Source: an uncultured Bacteroidales bacterium
Lineage (GTDB): Bacteria; Bacteroidota; Bacteroidia; Bacteroidales; Paludibacteraceae
Reading direction: 5' to 3'
Assembly: GCA_944322025.1 (NCBI GenBank)
Contig: CALUOH010000045.1
Span: 1-53,804, forward strand
Length of the DNA stretch: 53,804 nt
In this document: piece by piece, positions 18,404 to 27,742 of the stretch
Numbering within the stretch: the stretch's first letter is position 1
Layout: each line of letters begins with the position of its first letter
Translations under genes and position numbers: made by a program
The notes under the pieces: model-generated
Database searches by the model: none
What the model was told of the DNA's origin: nothing
Seen by the model: only the letters and a program-made list of their open reading frames with translations

Positions 18404-18939
18404 CTATTCGTCCCCATTTGTTCAGCTATCGCACCGCAAAGTGCGGCAAACTCTTTCTCATTATAAAGGCGTGTCATGAATACTATCTTTCCCTCCCTGT
18501 CTATCAGCACATTGCGTGTTATTCCGGCATCCGGATAGGCATAGAGGCGGAATGCCTTACCTTTGGTATCCATCAGTATGGGATACGTGACCCCAGTGGC
18601 CTTGCGCAGAGCCTCAACCTTGGCAATAGGCTCTTCTCTGTCTACGCCATAAAGGGCAAAGTCACTCTCACTCTTGAACCTCTGCCATATCTCGCTCTCA
18701 ATATGGGGCATCTCCTTTCGGCAAACGCCGCACCAGCTTGCGGTAAACTGAAGCATGACCACCTTACCGCGCAAGTCCGACAGACGTACTGTCTGCCCGT
18801 CATCTGTCTTCAGAATGAAATCGGGAGCCATCTGCCCCACCTTGACAATATACCCGCGGTCCTCTCCCTCTTTTTGCTGAGCCACTGCAGAAAGCGAGAA
18901 AGACACTACCGCCGCCAGCGCTACAATCAATCGTCTCAT
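18400..18939 (-). CDS. TlpA/ResA-like thiol-disulfide oxidoreductase
   Basis: A 179-residue exported thioredoxin-fold protein. The signal peptide MRRLIVALAAVVSFSLSAVAQ is followed by a standard AhpC/TlpA-like domain: GQMAPDF at ~35-41, LSDLRGKVVMLQFTASWCGVC with the active-site pair Cys70-Gly-Val-Cys73, and the YPILMDTKGKAFRLYAYPDAGITRNVLIDREGKIV block carrying the conserved cis-Pro/substrate loop region. It probably reduces or isomerises periplasmic disulfides, or serves cytochrome maturation. The electron donor is not evident here. It starts 11 bases after the recF stop, and its own stop overlaps the start of a small lipoprotein, so the two are likely co-expressed. Confidence 0.88.
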   Translation of the reverse strand: MRRLIVALAAVVSFSLSAVAQQKEGEDRGYIVKVGQMAPDFILKTDDGQTVRLSDLRGKVVMLQFTASWCGVCRKEMPHIESEIWQRFKSESDFALYGVDREEPIAKVEALRKATGVTYPILMDTKGKAFRLYAYPDAGITRNVLIDREGKIVFMTRLYNEKEFAALCGAIAEQMGTNR

Positions 18940-18950
18940 AACTAATATGT

Positions 18951-20045
18951 TTATTGGGCAATACGCCCGTTTTCCACAAAAAATATTCTGCTCTCCGCAC
19001 CTGTCTGCGCAAGCAGGGCATCGGTATGCTCACGGTTGGTGTCTGTGATGAACACCTGCCCGAACTCGTCACCCGCCACAATGCCTATTATGCGCTTCAC
19101 GCGCGTAGCGTCAAGCTTGTCGAACAGGTCATCGAGCAAGAGCAAAGGCTCAACCCCCGCCGTCCTTCGCAGGCATACATATTGGGCAAACTTCAACGCC
19201 ACGATATAGCTCTTGCATTGTCCCTGCGAACCTGTCCGCTTGATAGGATACCCGTTGAGCAGCATCTCCAGGTCATCCTTGTGCGCCCCGCGCGTGCTGT
19301 ACCCCAATATGCGGTCACGCCCGCGACATTCGGAGAGCAGTTGCACGAGGTCTCCCCGCTGCCAGTGCGACACGTAGTTCAGCGACACGTTCTCCGCATC
19401 GCCTGATATTTCGGAATAAAACCTTTGGAACTCGGGAATGAAACCTGCCACAAACTCACCTCGCTTGCGGCAGATATAATCACCGTAATAAGCCATCTGC
19501 CCCTCATATACATCCATCATGGAGGCATCCGGCTCGCTCTCCTGTTTAAGCAGCGCATTGCGCTCCGCGAGAGCCTTGTTATACATGGCCAAGGCATTGA
19601 TATACATGCGGTCATACTGCGATATGACCGTATCGAGGAAACGTCTTCGCTCCTCGCTGCCCTCCTCTATCAGCTCACTGTCCGAAGGCGATACCAGCAC
19701 CGCGGGCAAAAGGCCTATGTGGTCGGACATGCGGTCATACGCCACACGGTTACGCTTGAACACCTTTTTAGTGCGCCTCTTCACCGATGCGAAAATCTCT
19801 TCCTTACCCTCACGGCGCATGTATCCTGCCTGTATCATGAAAAATTCCTCACCGTACCTTATCAACTGTGTGTCAATAGGATTAAGGTGACTCCTGGTAA
19901 ACGACAGATAATATATCGCATCGAGTAAATTGGTCTTTCCCATGCCGTTGTCCCCCAGAAAACAGTTGAATTTAGGGGAGAAGCGCAAATCGCACTCTGC
20001 GATGTTGCGGTAGTTCATCAGCGACATGTGTTCAAGATACATCAT
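18951..20045 (-). CDS. recF: DNA replication/repair protein RecF
   Basis: A 364-residue SMC-like ATPase that loads RecA at single-strand gaps with RecO and RecR. Visible features: N-terminal YLEHMSLMNYRNI, Walker A GDNGMGKT (31-38) followed by NLLDAIYYLS, the RecF-typical VLVSPSD and RRRFLD segment (~115-140), the signature-like GSQGQCKSYIVALKFAQ, Walker B LLLLDDLFDKLD (~300-315), and the VFITDTNREH end motif. The length is normal for the family. Two start codons in a row (MM) make the exact start trivial. It follows the DUF4954 gene with a single spacer base and precedes the thioredoxin-like gene by a short gap, so it sits in an operon. It is not next to dnaA/dnaN here. Confidence 0.95.
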   Translation of the reverse strand: MMYLEHMSLMNYRNIAECDLRFSPKFNCFLGDNGMGKTNLLDAIYYLSFTRSHLNPIDTQLIRYGEEFFMIQAGYMRREGKEEIFASVKRRTKKVFKRNRVAYDRMSDHIGLLPAVLVSPSDSELIEEGSEERRRFLDTVISQYDRMYINALAMYNKALAERNALLKQESEPDASMMDVYEGQMAYYGDYICRKRGEFVAGFIPEFQRFYSEISGDAENVSLNYVSHWQRGDLVQLLSECRGRDRILGYSTRGAHKDDLEMLLNGYPIKRTGSQGQCKSYIVALKFAQYVCLRRTAGVEPLLLLDDLFDKLDATRVKRIIGIVAGDEFGQVFITDTNREHTDALLAQTGAESRIFFVENGRIAQ

Positions 20046-20046
20046 A

Positions 20047-22032
20047 TCAGCGCATGTTGTCTATGCGTTCTATCATCGACTCACTGAGCTTCGTCTTACG
20101 CTCTATATGGTTAAGTACCTCGCAGACAAACGGATTACTGTCGAAGCTCCCGCGCACCGACTCGAAGTCAAGGCTCTTGACACTCTCGTCGCCGTCAATG
20201 CCGAACCCTGTCTTGGCGTTGAGGTCAAACTCTTTCTTGGCATCATTATACAGCATCCGGTCAAGCGTCACGACTGCATCTTTCCAGTCGCACACCATAC
20301 GCTTCACATCGTCGCGCGTCACCTCTTCGAGAGGCTTGTTCCACATCTTCATGAGCTTGTCGTATGCCCACGTCCACTCGTACTCATAGTAGTTCCTGTG
20401 CATCTCCACAAACCGCTCCTGTATATCCTCTAGCGATACTGTGCCCTGTTTAATATCCCCTATCAGGCTGTCCACCTCGCTCTGCGGGGCTATGAGTCCC
20501 GAGAGGTCCACCCACTCACCTGAACCGCGCGGTGTGGAGGGTCTAAGCATGCGGTGCATGTCCTCCTCAGTTTGCAGTTCGTCGCGGTTAAGGCGCGAAA
20601 TCAACGAGTTGCCGAGGAACTTGGTTATTGCCATATTATACAGGTCGATACCCTTGTGCAGGCTCGAATTCCTTATCTTGCAGTTCTGGTAGCTGTACAC
20701 CTCATTGTTCTCCCCGGCAAGCTGCGACAGGCGGCGCAGCACATCCACTCCGCGCATCATCTTCTGTATGGTATACGGGCTGAGGAGGTTGAAATTTATC
20801 TGGTCAAGAAGCACGGGGTCTTTGCGGTTGTCGCGCTTCGGCCACTTCTGCGCGTCGCGTATAGTGCCGACGCTGCGCAGGTTGACTGCTGGCACGAGAT
20901 AGCTCTCCGTCGCGTTCTCTATCAGATATGAAAACGGCAGGTCGCTTGTGTCAGAGTGCTTCGTGTGCCGTCCCATGACGAGAGTGAATGCGCCTATGCG
21001 TGCCGGCCACAGCAGATAGGAGTCACTCGTGGTCTTCGAGCCGCGCTCCGCGACACCCTGATGTATAGGCCCGAGCTTGTACATGTGGTTGCTCTGGTTA
21101 GAGCCCGAACCCGCATTGAGAAACGAGAACATGCCGGCGATAAGCAGACTCGACTTGTGGTGCGAGACCGTATATGGCCCGGCGAATATGGCCGTCGCCT
21201 CGCCGTGGAATCCTTGGCAGTTGGAGAAGAACAGCGAATCGAGTGCCGAATAATGCTTGCCCATGACTGTGCCCTGCCCTATGAAGCAGTTGCTCACTAA
21301 TGTCGAGTCGGTTATGTCCACGCCGGACGAGAGTATGAAGTCCGTGCACTTCACCCCCGAGCCTATATGCACGGGGGCATGGCTGTTTGAGTTTATCGAG
21401 CCGTTGCGCAGTTTCGACACCCCCATAAGCGTGGCGCAGTCCCCTATGTAGACATTCTTTATTGTCCCGCAGTTGATTATCTTCACCCCGTTGCCGATGA
21501 TGCCTGTCGCCGATTTGCGCGACAGCACATACGCGTCTATCATCTTCTGTATCGCGCTTATCAGCTCTCGGTCATGGCGGTAGAGGGCAAGTATATATGC
21601 AAGATGGGCGGAAAGTCCGTCAAAGATTGGTATCTCGCGCCCCCCGCCCTCATTCATGACCGATATGCTAACCCCGTTCCCGAATGTCGTCTCACCGTCT
21701 ATGACTATCAGGTTGGTGTTCTCGATAAACGAGTTGTCGCCTATCGTGTAGTTGGCTATGTAGTTGTGTATGCGGTCTATATAGACATCGTTGCCCACTG
21801 TGCAGTTGTACAGCCTTGCTGAGTATATCCCGGAGTGTACCCTGAACCCTCCCGGCTGGTCAAACTCGCGGTGCTGCGAACCTATTTTCACTACTCCCGA
21901 GAACTTCACGTCGTACATATACTCCGTAGTGAAATCCTCCGCCACGAGGACATTGTCCCAATTTTCGGCAGTGCAGTAGCGCGCTTCAAGTGCCGCACGC
22001 TCCTGCTGTGTCAGATTACGGTATTGTTGCAT
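20047..22032 (-). CDS. DUF4954 family protein (left-handed beta-helix)
   Basis: A 661-residue cytoplasmic protein. I start it at ATG 22032 (MQQYRNLTQQER); a TTG-initiated extension of eight residues to 22056 is possible but less likely. Residues ~45-330 are a long run of hexapeptide-type turns (VKIGS, YIDRI, YTIGDNSFIENTN, NVYIGDCATLMG, HIGSGV, CFIGQGTVMG), the hallmark of a left-handed parallel beta-helix as in acyltransferases and nucleotidyltransferase tails. The C-terminal ~200 residues are helical. The sequence matches the Bacteroidales DUF4954 family in my recollection, and that family's reaction is not known to me. There is no signal peptide. It abuts recF and follows hisS by 55 bases. 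A sugar-nucleotide or acyl-transfer role would fit the fold but is inference. Confidence 0.85.
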   Translation of the reverse strand: MQQYRNLTQQERAALEARYCTAENWDNVLVAEDFTTEYMYDVKFSGVVKIGSQHREFDQPGGFRVHSGIYSARLYNCTVGNDVYIDRIHNYIANYTIGDNSFIENTNLIVIDGETTFGNGVSISVMNEGGGREIPIFDGLSAHLAYILALYRHDRELISAIQKMIDAYVLSRKSATGIIGNGVKIINCGTIKNVYIGDCATLMGVSKLRNGSINSNSHAPVHIGSGVKCTDFILSSGVDITDSTLVSNCFIGQGTVMGKHYSALDSLFFSNCQGFHGEATAIFAGPYTVSHHKSSLLIAGMFSFLNAGSGSNQSNHMYKLGPIHQGVAERGSKTTSDSYLLWPARIGAFTLVMGRHTKHSDTSDLPFSYLIENATESYLVPAVNLRSVGTIRDAQKWPKRDNRKDPVLLDQINFNLLSPYTIQKMMRGVDVLRRLSQLAGENNEVYSYQNCKIRNSSLHKGIDLYNMAITKFLGNSLISRLNRDELQTEEDMHRMLRPSTPRGSGEWVDLSGLIAPQSEVDSLIGDIKQGTVSLEDIQERFVEMHRNYYEYEWTWAYDKLMKMWNKPLEEVTRDDVKRMVCDWKDAVVTLDRMLYNDAKKEFDLNAKTGFGIDGDESVKSLDFESVRGSFDSNPFVCEVLNHIERKTKLSESMIERIDNMR

Positions 22033-22087
22033 AAACGTCTTGTCTTTTCTCCTCAACCGCTACCCGCGCACGGGGCAGCCGCTGAGG

Positions 22088-23446
22088 TCACTCTTTCAAT
22101 AATGATATTATCTCGTCCACCGTGAGCAGCCTCTGCTCTCCCGTGGCCATGTCTTTGAGCATCACCTTCCCCGCCGCCAGCTCCTCATCACCGATAATGC
22201 CGACATACGGTATATTGTTCGCGTTGGCATACGCCATCTGCTTCTTCATCTTGGCGCAGTCCGGATATATCTCCGCGTTTATCCCCGCGCGTCTCACTGT
22301 GCGCACCGCTGCCCGGCCGAAGTCGAGCCCGCGCACGTCAAATGCCGTAAACAGTATCCTCGATATGGCCGACAGCTCCGTGGGGAACTTGTCGAGCGCG
22401 GTCAGCACGTCATAGATGCGGTCTGCCCCGAACGAGAAGCCCACTCCGCTCACCCCCGGCAGCCCGAACACCCCCGTCAGGTTGTCATAACGCCCGCCGC
22501 CCGAAATCGACCCTATCTCCACGCCCGTGGCCTTCACCTCGAATATCGCGCCCGTGTAGTAGTTCAGCCCACGCGCCAGCGTCAGGTCAAGCTCCACGCG
22601 GTTCTTCATCCCGCACTCCGCCACATAGCGCAGCACCTCCTCCGTCTCTTCCAGCCCCTTCAGCCCCGTCTCGCTCCCCGCGAGCAGGCCGCGCAGCGTG
22701 GCTATCTTCTCCTCGTTCGTCCCCTCGAGCATAATCACAGGGCGCAGACGCTCCACCGCCTCCGCAGCTATGCCCCTCTCCGTCAGTTCGCGGTTCACTC
22801 CGTCAAGCCCTATCTTGTCCAGCTTGTCTATCGCGACAGTTATCTCCGTGATGCGCTCCGCCTCACCCACAGTCTCCGCTATCCCCGCCAGCACCTTACG
22901 GTTATTTATCTTGATGACAACATCGATGCCGAACGCCGAAAACGCCGCGTCCATCATCTCCACAAGCTCCGCCTCCAGCAGCAGAGAGTCGCTCCCCACC
23001 ACATCCGCGTCACACTGGTAAAACTCCCTGTAACGCCCCTTCTGCGGACGGTCTGCCCTCCACACGGGCTGTATCTGATACCTCTTGAAAGGGAACGTTA
23101 TCTCATCCCTGTGCTGCACGACATAACGCGCGAACGGCACTGTCAGGTCATAGCGCAGCCCCTTCTCGCTCACCATGTTGGTGAGCCTCACGCTGTTACG
23201 CTCCTGCAACGCCTCCTCCGGCAGCTTGGCTGCCCAGTCCCCCGAGTTGAGTATCTTGAACAGCAGCTTGTCGCCCTCCTCGCCGTACTTCCCCATCAGC
23301 GTCGTGAGGTTCTCCATCGCCGGTGTCTCTATCTGACGGAATCCGTAGCGGTGAAACACTCCGCGTATCGTGTCGAATATATAGTTCCTCCTCGCCATTT
23401 CAACGGGAGAGAAATCCCGTGTCCCCTTAGGTGTAGATGGTTTCAT
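22088..23446 (-). CDS. hisS: Histidine-tRNA ligase
   Basis: A 452-residue class II aminoacyl-tRNA synthetase that charges tRNA-His in the cytoplasm. The start is ATG 23446 ([14 protein letters not shown]); a longer open frame to 23590 runs into the 3' end of waaA and lacks family similarity. Motifs: KGTRDF at the N-terminus, motif 1 region [14 protein letters not shown], the HisRS-A block [13 protein letters not shown], motif 2 [27 protein letters not shown], His[15 protein letters not shown], motif 3 [11 protein letters not shown], and a C-terminal anticodon-binding domain (~360-452). The length is that of Bacteroidota HisRS. It lies 79 bases downstream of waaA and 55 bases upstream of the DUF4954 gene. 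Confidence 0.96.
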   Translation of the reverse strand: MKPSTPKGTRDFSPVEMARRNYIFDTIRGVFHRYGFRQIETPAMENLTTLMGKYGEEGDKLLFKILNSGDWAAKLPEEALQERNSVRLTNMVSEKGLRYDLTVPFARYVVQHRDEITFPFKRYQIQPVWRADRPQKGRYREFYQCDADVVGSDSLLLEAELVEMMDAAFSAFGIDVVIKINNRKVLAGIAETVGEAERITEITVAIDKLDKIGLDGVNRELTERGIAAEAVERLRPVIMLEGTNEEKIATLRGLLAGSETGLKGLEETEEVLRYVAECGMKNRVELDLTLARGLNYYTGAIFEVKATGVEIGSISGGGRYDNLTGVFGLPGVSGVGFSFGADRIYDVLTALDKFPTELSAISRILFTAFDVRGLDFGRAAVRTVRRAGINAEIYPDCAKMKKQMAYANANNIPYVGIIGDEELAAGKVMLKDMATGEQRLLTVDEIISLLKE

Positions 23447-23525
23447 TGTTGCAATTAAATATATGTCCCTTAGAACGTTAATCCTTCCATTCCGCCGCCG
23501 GACGGTACCTGTCTCCCCCCGCCGT

Positions 23526-24743
23526 TCAAAACAGCTCCGCGAATATCCTCTCCGTCGCGCCGGTCTTTGAGCGCACATACTCCCCCGCACGCTCCCCAGC
23601 CTCCTTCTCCTCCAGCAGTCGGTTCAGTGCGTCCTCCAGCTGACGGTACGACACCACAGCGCAGCCGCCCCCGCAGCCGATAAGCTCCTCTGCCTCCTTA
23701 AACTTATGATAATTAGGCCCCCACACCACGGGTATCCCCCACACGGCGGCCTCCAGCGTATTATGTATCCCCGCTCCGAACCCCCCGCCCACATACGCCA
23801 CGCGCCCATAGCGGTACAGCGACGAGAGTATCCCCACCGTATCCACCACAAGGCAGTCAGCCTTCGCAGCCTCCTCCGCCGTAGCGCGCGTATACAGTAC
23901 AAAACTGCACATCAGCCGTCCGCAAAGCTCCTCTATCCGCCCCGCCGACACCTCGTGCGGCACTATAATCATCCGCAAATGGTCCTTGTTAGCCGACACG
24001 AACCGCGCCAGCATCTCCTCGTCCTGAGGCCACGTGCTGCCCGCCACCACCACAGGCCGCACCCCCGACGCAAACGCCTCTGCCACAGGCAAATCCTCCG
24101 ACCTCCGCGTGATGTCCGCCACACGGTCAAACCGCGTGTCGCCCACCACCTCGACATTCTCCACACCTATGCCCGACAGCAGTCCCCGCGACCTCTCGTC
24201 CTGCACATATATCTTCGTGAAACACCCAAGCATCCGCACGAACAGGCCTCCGTAAAACCTGAAAAACACCTGCTCCGGACGGAATATGGCCGACACCACA
24301 TACGTCCTGATCCCCCTCTCCTTCAGCGTGAAAAGGAAATTGCCCCAATACTCATACTTGACAAACACAGCCATCTCCGGCCGCAGCACATCGAGAAAAG
24401 CCCTCGCGTTCGCCGGACTGTCCAGCGGCAGATACGTCACCACGTCCGCCCCCGCATAATCCTTGCGCACCTCATACCCCGACGGCGAAAAAAACGTCAG
24501 TGCTATCTTGTACTCAGGGTGCGATGCCCTCAGCCTCTCCATCATGACACGCCCCTGCTCAAACTCACCGAGCGAAGCGGCGTGAAACCATATATATCGT
24601 TCCCCCGGAGCGCGTTTCCGCCTCATCTCGCCCACAGCTGCCCGCCCGCCGGCATATCTCAAACGGGCCTTATGGCTGAACATAGACGCGAGTGCTATAG
24701 CAACTCCGTATAACGCAATTCCTAAGTTATATATAAAATGCAT
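23526..24743 (-). CDS. waaA: 3-deoxy-D-manno-octulosonic acid (Kdo) transferase
   Basis: A 405-residue inner-membrane glycosyltransferase that adds Kdo to lipid IVA in LPS core synthesis. I choose ATG 24743 ([13 protein letters not shown]): it gives the usual N-terminal membrane anchor and lies 63 bases downstream of a strong promoter, whereas the longer frame to 24872 would run through that promoter. Motifs: [14 protein letters not shown] (~55-70), [30 protein letters not shown], and the donor-binding [21 protein letters not shown] region with FGPNYHKF-like [10 protein letters not shown] (~325-355). All are standard for the GT30 family. The next gene in the same direction is hisS. Confidence 0.94.
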   Translation of the reverse strand: MHFIYNLGIALYGVAIALASMFSHKARLRYAGGRAAVGEMRRKRAPGERYIWFHAASLGEFEQGRVMMERLRASHPEYKIALTFFSPSGYEVRKDYAGADVVTYLPLDSPANARAFLDVLRPEMAVFVKYEYWGNFLFTLKERGIRTYVVSAIFRPEQVFFRFYGGLFVRMLGCFTKIYVQDERSRGLLSGIGVENVEVVGDTRFDRVADITRRSEDLPVAEAFASGVRPVVVAGSTWPQDEEMLARFVSANKDHLRMIIVPHEVSAGRIEELCGRLMCSFVLYTRATAEEAAKADCLVVDTVGILSSLYRYGRVAYVGGGFGAGIHNTLEAAVWGIPVVWGPNYHKFKEAEELIGCGGGCAVVSYRQLEDALNRLLEEKEAGERAGEYVRSKTGATERIFAELF

Positions 24744-24805
24744 GATTATCAGTGTTACATTGATGCCTGCACACGCCATATGAATGGCCACTCCACAGCA
24801 AAGTG

Positions 24806-24836
24806 CAAAATTACAGTAAATATGGGAAATATGCAA
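24806..24836 (-). promoter_or_regulatory. Promoter of waaA
   Basis: The minus strand reads TTG (24836-24834), 20 bases, then TAATTTTG (24813-24806), a full match to the Bacteroidota -33/-7 pattern. Transcription would start about 24800, giving a leader of ~55 bases. Confidence 0.7.
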
Positions 24837-24975
24837 CGGCAGCGGAGAAAACGGCCGGCCGTTACACCGCATGCCATCTCCGTCTCCTCACTCCCGCCCG
24901 TCCAAACACACCCCAGACCCCACATCTCCCCATGCCGTACAGTCCCTCATCCCCTGCCCCGCCCAAATCTAAAAC

Positions 24976-25037
24976 AGAGTTAAAAACACCTACTCTCGAC
25001 GGAACGCTCAGCCAACCCCTACGGACACCCTCCGAAG
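24976..25037 (+). repeat. Dispersed intergenic repeat, copy A
   Basis: It begins AGAGTTAAAAACACC, continues TACTCTCG, and ends CCCCTACGGAC...CTCCGAAG. It shares the same ~62-base layout without indels with copies B-E. It lies directly before copy B in the same orientation. Confidence 0.75.
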
Positions 25038-25095
25038 CCCGCCCCCACTCTTCGACTTCTCCTCCGACTCCCGCCTCCAACCCCAAAGCGTAAAA

Positions 25096-25154
25096 TGTGG
25101 TTAAAAAGTCGTACTCTCGACGGAACGGCCAGTGAGCCCCTACGGAACTCCTCC
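25096..25154 (+). repeat. Dispersed intergenic repeat, copy B
   Basis: The most diverged copy: GGTTAAAAAGTCGTACTCTC, then GACGGAACG as in copy A, then CCCCTACGGA and CTCC. It starts 120 bases after copy A and may be a local duplication of it. Confidence 0.7.
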
Positions 25155-25194
25155 CCACCCCCTCCACATCCTCACGCACCCCTCCACGGCAAAA

Positions 25195-25237
25195 ACAAAG
25201 AGGCGGAGCAGGGATTGTCCCTGCTCCGCCTCTTTGT
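25195..25237 (-). terminator. Strong intrinsic terminator of the GH13 lipoprotein gene
   Basis: An uninterrupted 20-bp stem (ACAAAGAGGCGGAGCAGGGA paired with its complement) closes a 3-base loop. On the minus strand it is followed by a T-rich GTTTTTG tail. It lies 33 bases past the stop of the amylase gene. The flanks are symmetric, so it may work in both directions. Confidence 0.85.
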
Positions 25238-25270
25238 ACAATATACCGTCCGCCCTGCTATCTCACACCC

Positions 25271-27643
25271 TCACCTGTACAGCACCTCATAACTCAGCGC
25301 GGGCAGCGTAACCCTCAGGCGGCCACCCTCCACCGAGAACCCGTTCTCCCCCACAAGGGCTTCAAGCCCCTCTGCATCCAGCCCGTCGAGTGCCACGTCA
25401 AACGTCCTCTCCTCTCCGCTGTTGTTCAGCACCACCACTGCTTCCGAGCCGAAATACCTGCGTGCATAAACCCACGTCTCGTCCGTATTCTCAATAGAAA
25501 TGAAGTCGCCGTACATCATAGCCATGTTGTCCCTGCGCAGATGTGCCAGGGCAGACACCTGGTCGAACAGCTTACGTTCGCGGGCATTCCACCCCTCGAA
25601 ATACATCATGCGGCGGCAGTCCGGGTCGTTGCCCCCCGTCATCCCTATCTCGTCTCCATAATAAATGACCGGCACTCCGGGAATGGTCATGTTGAACGCG
25701 TGAAAGAGAGCGAGGCGGTCGTATGCCGTAGAGTCCGTGATGCCTATCTCACGCGTCCACCCCGCTGCATGTGAGTCCTCGCCCGGCACAAGGTCGCCCG
25801 ACGCAAGTGCCATGAAGCGCGGCTTGTCGTGGTTACCCGAGATGTTGCCCATCAGGTGATGAGAGCCGTACACTTTCAGGCTTGACTGCATGACGCTCAT
25901 AACCCTGCTGAGCGTGCCTCCGCTCACCCCGTTGAAAGCCGAGTTGGCCTCCTCGTAAAGGTTGAAGTCAAACTGCGCGTCGAGCATCCCGCTGTTCACG
26001 TACGACGATATAAGCTCCGGGCTGCCGTAGGTCTCGCCTATCTGATAGAACGATGCCGTCGGGTCTATCGCCTTCAGCTTGCGCGTCAGCGCACGCCAGT
26101 AGGCAAGATCCACATGCTTGCATGCGTCATGACGGAAGCCGTCTATGCCGAACTCCTTCATCCAGTACGCCCCCGAATCGGACATCAGCTCCACCACTTC
26201 GGGATTGGAGTAGTCGAGTGACGGCATGAACGTGTCGAACCAAGTGGTCAGCCTCTGCTCATCCCACAGTCCTACGTTCAGACGGCCGTCTGGCAGATGC
26301 AGCTGAGTGGCATACTCCGGATGCTCCTTGTACAGCGGATGCTCCTCATGCACATGGTTGGCCACATAGTCGAGCAGTATGTTGATGCCGTGGCTGTGCG
26401 CGTCCTCCACGAGGCCTTTCAGCTCATCGTTAGTTCCAAAACGGAAATCCACTTGCGATGACGATATGGGCCAGTAGCCGTGATAGCCGGCAAACTTTGT
26501 GTCTGCGTCTGCATTATACCCGTATGGCTCTAAGGGGTTCTGGTTGAGTGGCGATACCCAGAGGGTGTTCACGCCGAGGGCATTGAAATAGCCGTTGTCT
26601 ATCTGCTGGCGTATGCCTTCGAGGTCTCCGCCCTGATAGTCGGCCTTAGGGTTCACGTCCGGACGGTTCATCGGATGGTCGTTCTCCGGATTACCGTTCT
26701 TGAAGCGGTCCACGAGCATGAAATATATGATTTTGCCCTGCTTGTCCTTGCGCCCTGTCATCTTGGCGTCGGTCACCACTCCTCCCCGTTGGAGCGGCAC
26801 AAGCACATCGTTGCCGATGCCCCACTCGTTCGCGGCCCATACCCTTATGTACGAACGCTCCATCTGCGCCGCATCGGCCGGCACTGTGACTGTCACTGTG
26901 CTGTCCGTCACCTTTACAAACCTCGCCGGCAGCAGGTAGTTCTGCCAATAGGCATACACCTTGTCCACCTCATTGCGGGTAGTGATTACTATGTTGTCGC
27001 CCTCTATCCTGTCTGTCCTCAGGCACGGGAACTTGTCGTCATTACCTTTGACTGTCAACACGGAATTATACTGGCCGAAGCCGTTGTCCACCTTGTTGGG
27101 GTTGGTCGGGTCGGCAGCCTGCACGCCGTCTATGACAAGCTGATACATATACGTCCCCGGGCTGAGCGTGAGCCTCACGCTGTACTTGCCCTCCTCTCCA
27201 AGAGTGAGGTCGGGGGTCATCGATGGCACCCAGAAGTTCATCTGCCCCGCTATCTGCACACGCCCGTGCCTCTTCCCTTGCGGGTCGTAGGTGAACACAT
27301 ACTCCATCTTGTCGCTGCGCTTCACGGGGACGGCGTATGGCGCGCCCTTTGCCCATATAGTGACATTGGCCATAGCATCCATCTCCGCCGGCGCGGTCAC
27401 GTTGATAAGCTCTTTGTCCTCGGAGAGCGACACGGTAAGCGCACCGCAGTCCGTGGTGACGGAATCGACATCGCCCACATTCATGATGAAATCGGCCGTA
27501 TGCAGCACATTCTCTCCCTCCTGCAACTGCATCATGGAGTTTAGCCCTGCGGTCTCCGTGTCAACCGGATAACCCAACGAACGGCCGTCGCCGCAAGCCG
27601 TCAGCAGCAGAGCCGCAACGGCAACAAAACAAAATCTTCTCAT
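25271..27643 (-). CDS. GH13 alpha-amylase/neopullulanase-type lipoprotein
   Basis: A 790-residue lipoprotein. I start it at ATG 27643 (MRRFCFVAVAALLLTACGDG, Cys 17), because a perfect promoter lies at 27683-27713 and the longer frame adds only a non-signal extension. N-terminal Ig-like/E-set domains (~30-300, with a CBM48-like YTFDPQGKRHGRVQIAGQMN segment) precede a GH13 barrel (~310-700). Conserved regions: DYVANH, GFRHDACKH with nucleophile Asp506, IGETYG with acid/base Glu537, and GNHDKPRF with Asp606. A C-terminal beta domain follows. It is expected to cleave alpha-1,4-glucans (or cyclomaltodextrins) at the cell surface or periplasmic face. It is a single-gene unit with its own promoter and terminator. 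A second, more SusA-like GH13 lies at 38.4-40.2 kb. Substrate preference cannot be read from sequence. Confidence 0.9.
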   Translation of the reverse strand: MRRFCFVAVAALLLTACGDGRSLGYPVDTETAGLNSMMQLQEGENVLHTADFIMNVGDVDSVTTDCGALTVSLSEDKELINVTAPAEMDAMANVTIWAKGAPYAVPVKRSDKMEYVFTYDPQGKRHGRVQIAGQMNFWVPSMTPDLTLGEEGKYSVRLTLSPGTYMYQLVIDGVQAADPTNPNKVDNGFGQYNSVLTVKGNDDKFPCLRTDRIEGDNIVITTRNEVDKVYAYWQNYLLPARFVKVTDSTVTVTVPADAAQMERSYIRVWAANEWGIGNDVLVPLQRGGVVTDAKMTGRKDKQGKIIYFMLVDRFKNGNPENDHPMNRPDVNPKADYQGGDLEGIRQQIDNGYFNALGVNTLWVSPLNQNPLEPYGYNADADTKFAGYHGYWPISSSQVDFRFGTNDELKGLVEDAHSHGINILLDYVANHVHEEHPLYKEHPEYATQLHLPDGRLNVGLWDEQRLTTWFDTFMPSLDYSNPEVVELMSDSGAYWMKEFGIDGFRHDACKHVDLAYWRALTRKLKAIDPTASFYQIGETYGSPELISSYVNSGMLDAQFDFNLYEEANSAFNGVSGGTLSRVMSVMQSSLKVYGSHHLMGNISGNHDKPRFMALASGDLVPGEDSHAAGWTREIGITDSTAYDRLALFHAFNMTIPGVPVIYYGDEIGMTGGNDPDCRRMMYFEGWNARERKLFDQVSALAHLRRDNMAMMYGDFISIENTDETWVYARRYFGSEAVVVLNNSGEERTFDVALDGLDAEGLEALVGENGFSVEGGRLRVTLPALSYEVLYR

Positions 27644-27682
27644 AACCAACACTTGAAATTGACCTGTATACAATTAGATGCG

Positions 27683-27713
27683 CAAAGTTACTGCAATTCC
27701 AATGAACCTACAA
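27683..27713 (-). promoter_or_regulatory. Promoter of the GH13 lipoprotein gene
   Basis: The minus strand reads TTG (27713-27711), a 20-base spacer, then TAACTTTG (27690-27683). It is a full Bacteroidota-type promoter ending 39 bases before the start codon at 27643. Confidence 0.75.
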
Positions 27714-27742
27714 CCCATCGCCGCACGAATGGCCTCCCCCCC

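Larger units (their letters stand above)
24744..25270. other. C-rich intergenic region carrying two dispersed repeat copies
   Basis: From left to right this region holds the waaA promoter (24806-24836), a G-poor, C-rich low-complexity stretch (~24865-24970), repeat copies A (24976-25037) and B (25096-25154), and a 20-bp terminator hairpin (25195-25237). Open frames through it on both strands are low-complexity artefacts. Confidence 0.7.

Noticed and set aside
23447..23590. N-terminal extension of HisS
   Set aside because: It overlaps the waaA 3' end and lacks HisRS similarity. The KGTRDF-containing start at 23446 fits the family.
24976..25154. CRISPR array
   Set aside because: Only two diverged repeat units lie together here, with no regular spacers and no cas genes in the window. 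The other copies are kilobases away.
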